Of a DNA stretch of 6,817 nucleotides, positions 6,594 through 6,817 are shown piece after piece (position 1 is the stretch's first letter; each line of letters begins with the position of its first letter). The stretch spans positions 1 to 6,817 of the forward strand of contig DAIDKA010000097.1 in assembly GCA_027451085.1 (NCBI GenBank). The letters are read 5' to 3'. The notes beneath the pieces are model-generated. The model saw only the letters and a list, made by a program, of their open reading frames with translations, had not been told where the DNA came from and did not search any database. The position numbers and the translations under genes are program-made. The DNA is from Gammaproteobacteria bacterium (GTDB lineage Bacteria > Pseudomonadota > Gammaproteobacteria > Steroidobacterales > Steroidobacteraceae).

Positions 6594-6608
6594 CGTCAAT
6601 CGGTGACG
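6594..6608. promoter_or_regulatory. Candidate operator in the divergent intergenic region
   Basis: CGTCA-ATCGG-TGACG is a perfect 5-bp inverted repeat with a 5-bp spacer. It lies between the efflux operon and the response-regulator gene and overlaps the TTGACG that would be the operon's -35 region. This is a sensible place for the regulator to bind and affect both directions. Such short palindromes also occur by chance. Confidence 0.35.
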
Positions 6609-6629
6609 TGTACATTACGGATCCCCAAC

Positions 6630-6658
6630 TTGACCCGGATGCCCCTTCGGACTAGATC
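6630..6658 (+). promoter_or_regulatory. Promoter of the response-regulator gene
   Basis: The plus strand has -35 TTGACC (6630-6635), a 17-bp spacer, and -10 TAGATC (6653-6658). Seven bases separate the -10 from the ATG at 6666, so transcription would start at or next to the start codon. No Shine-Dalgarno sequence is present, which agrees with a leaderless mRNA. Confidence 0.6.
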
Positions 6659-6665
6659 ATGCGGC

Positions 6666-6817
6666 ATGCGAATCCTCCTGGTCGAAGACGATGCCGAGAC
6701 GGCGCAGTACGTCATGCAGGGCCTGCGTGAGGCGGGACATGCCGTCACCGGGGCGCGTGACGGCCGGGAAGGGCTGTTCCAGGCCAGCGGGCAGGAATGG
6801 GATCTGCTGATCGTGGA
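6666..6817 (+). CDS. OmpR/CusR-like response regulator, N-terminal part of receiver domain
   Basis: The protein opens MRILLVEDDAETAQYV, then GLREAGHAVTGARDGREGLF and EWDLLIV. This is the first half of a receiver domain, with the acidic pocket E7-D8-D9. The window ends after 50 codons plus GA, inside codon 51, where the phosphorylated Asp is expected. The DNA-binding domain is outside the window, so the winged-helix class is inferred from the close match to the CusR/CopR/IrlR receiver type. Divergent placement beside an RND operon fits a two-component system that controls the pump; the sensor kinase would be expected downstream. An in-frame ATG at 6639 would add nine residues (MPLRTRSCG), but family members usually begin at MRILLVEDD and that ATG lies within the promoter. 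Confidence 0.92.
   Translation, partial: MRILLVEDDAETAQYVMQGLREAGHAVTGARDGREGLFQASGQEWDLLIV

Overview
This is a GC-rich chromosomal segment from a Gram-negative bacterium. The tripartite RND efflux system with an outer-membrane lipoprotein and the AroG-type (class I alpha) DAHP synthase point to a proteobacterium, most likely gamma or beta. Nothing in the window fixes a genus. I see no transposase, integrase, tRNA, rRNA or CRISPR array.

Left end (1-503, minus strand): the first 96 codons of a DAHP synthase gene (aroG type), which runs off the left edge. Upstream of its GTG start lies a strong hairpin-plus-U-run terminator. Upstream of that is a 26-codon ORF whose codons 8-13 read Tyr-Tyr-Phe-Trp-Phe-Tyr. 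A promoter with a near-ideal 17-bp spacer places the transcription start at or next to the A of the leader ATG. Together these look like a complete ribosome-mediated attenuator in which translation of a leaderless aromatic leader peptide decides whether RNA polymerase reaches aroG. A competing antiterminator can be drawn from the sequence. This is the most interesting part of the window.

Middle left (535-1107, minus strand): a degraded L,D-transpeptidase (YkuD family) gene. The signal peptide and the start of the mature protein are joined to the region that normally follows the catalytic domain. The catalytic domain is missing and the reading frame changes twice. A perfect TATAAT lies just upstream of its ATG.

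Main body (1108-6568, minus strand): a three-gene efflux operon ordered outer-membrane factor, periplasmic adaptor, RND permease. Its two junctions are 4-bp start/stop overlaps (GTGA and ATGA), so the three products are probably translationally coupled and built as one tripartite pump across the envelope. The permease resembles the heavy-metal (CzcA/CusA) side of the RND superfamily, but its membrane charge residues mix features of metal and drug pumps, so the substrate is open.

Right end (6569-6817): a divergent intergenic region, then on the plus strand the first 50 codons of an OmpR/CusR-like response regulator that probably controls the pump. Its promoter also has a -10 element about 7 bp before the ATG. 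Leaderless transcription may therefore be common in this organism.
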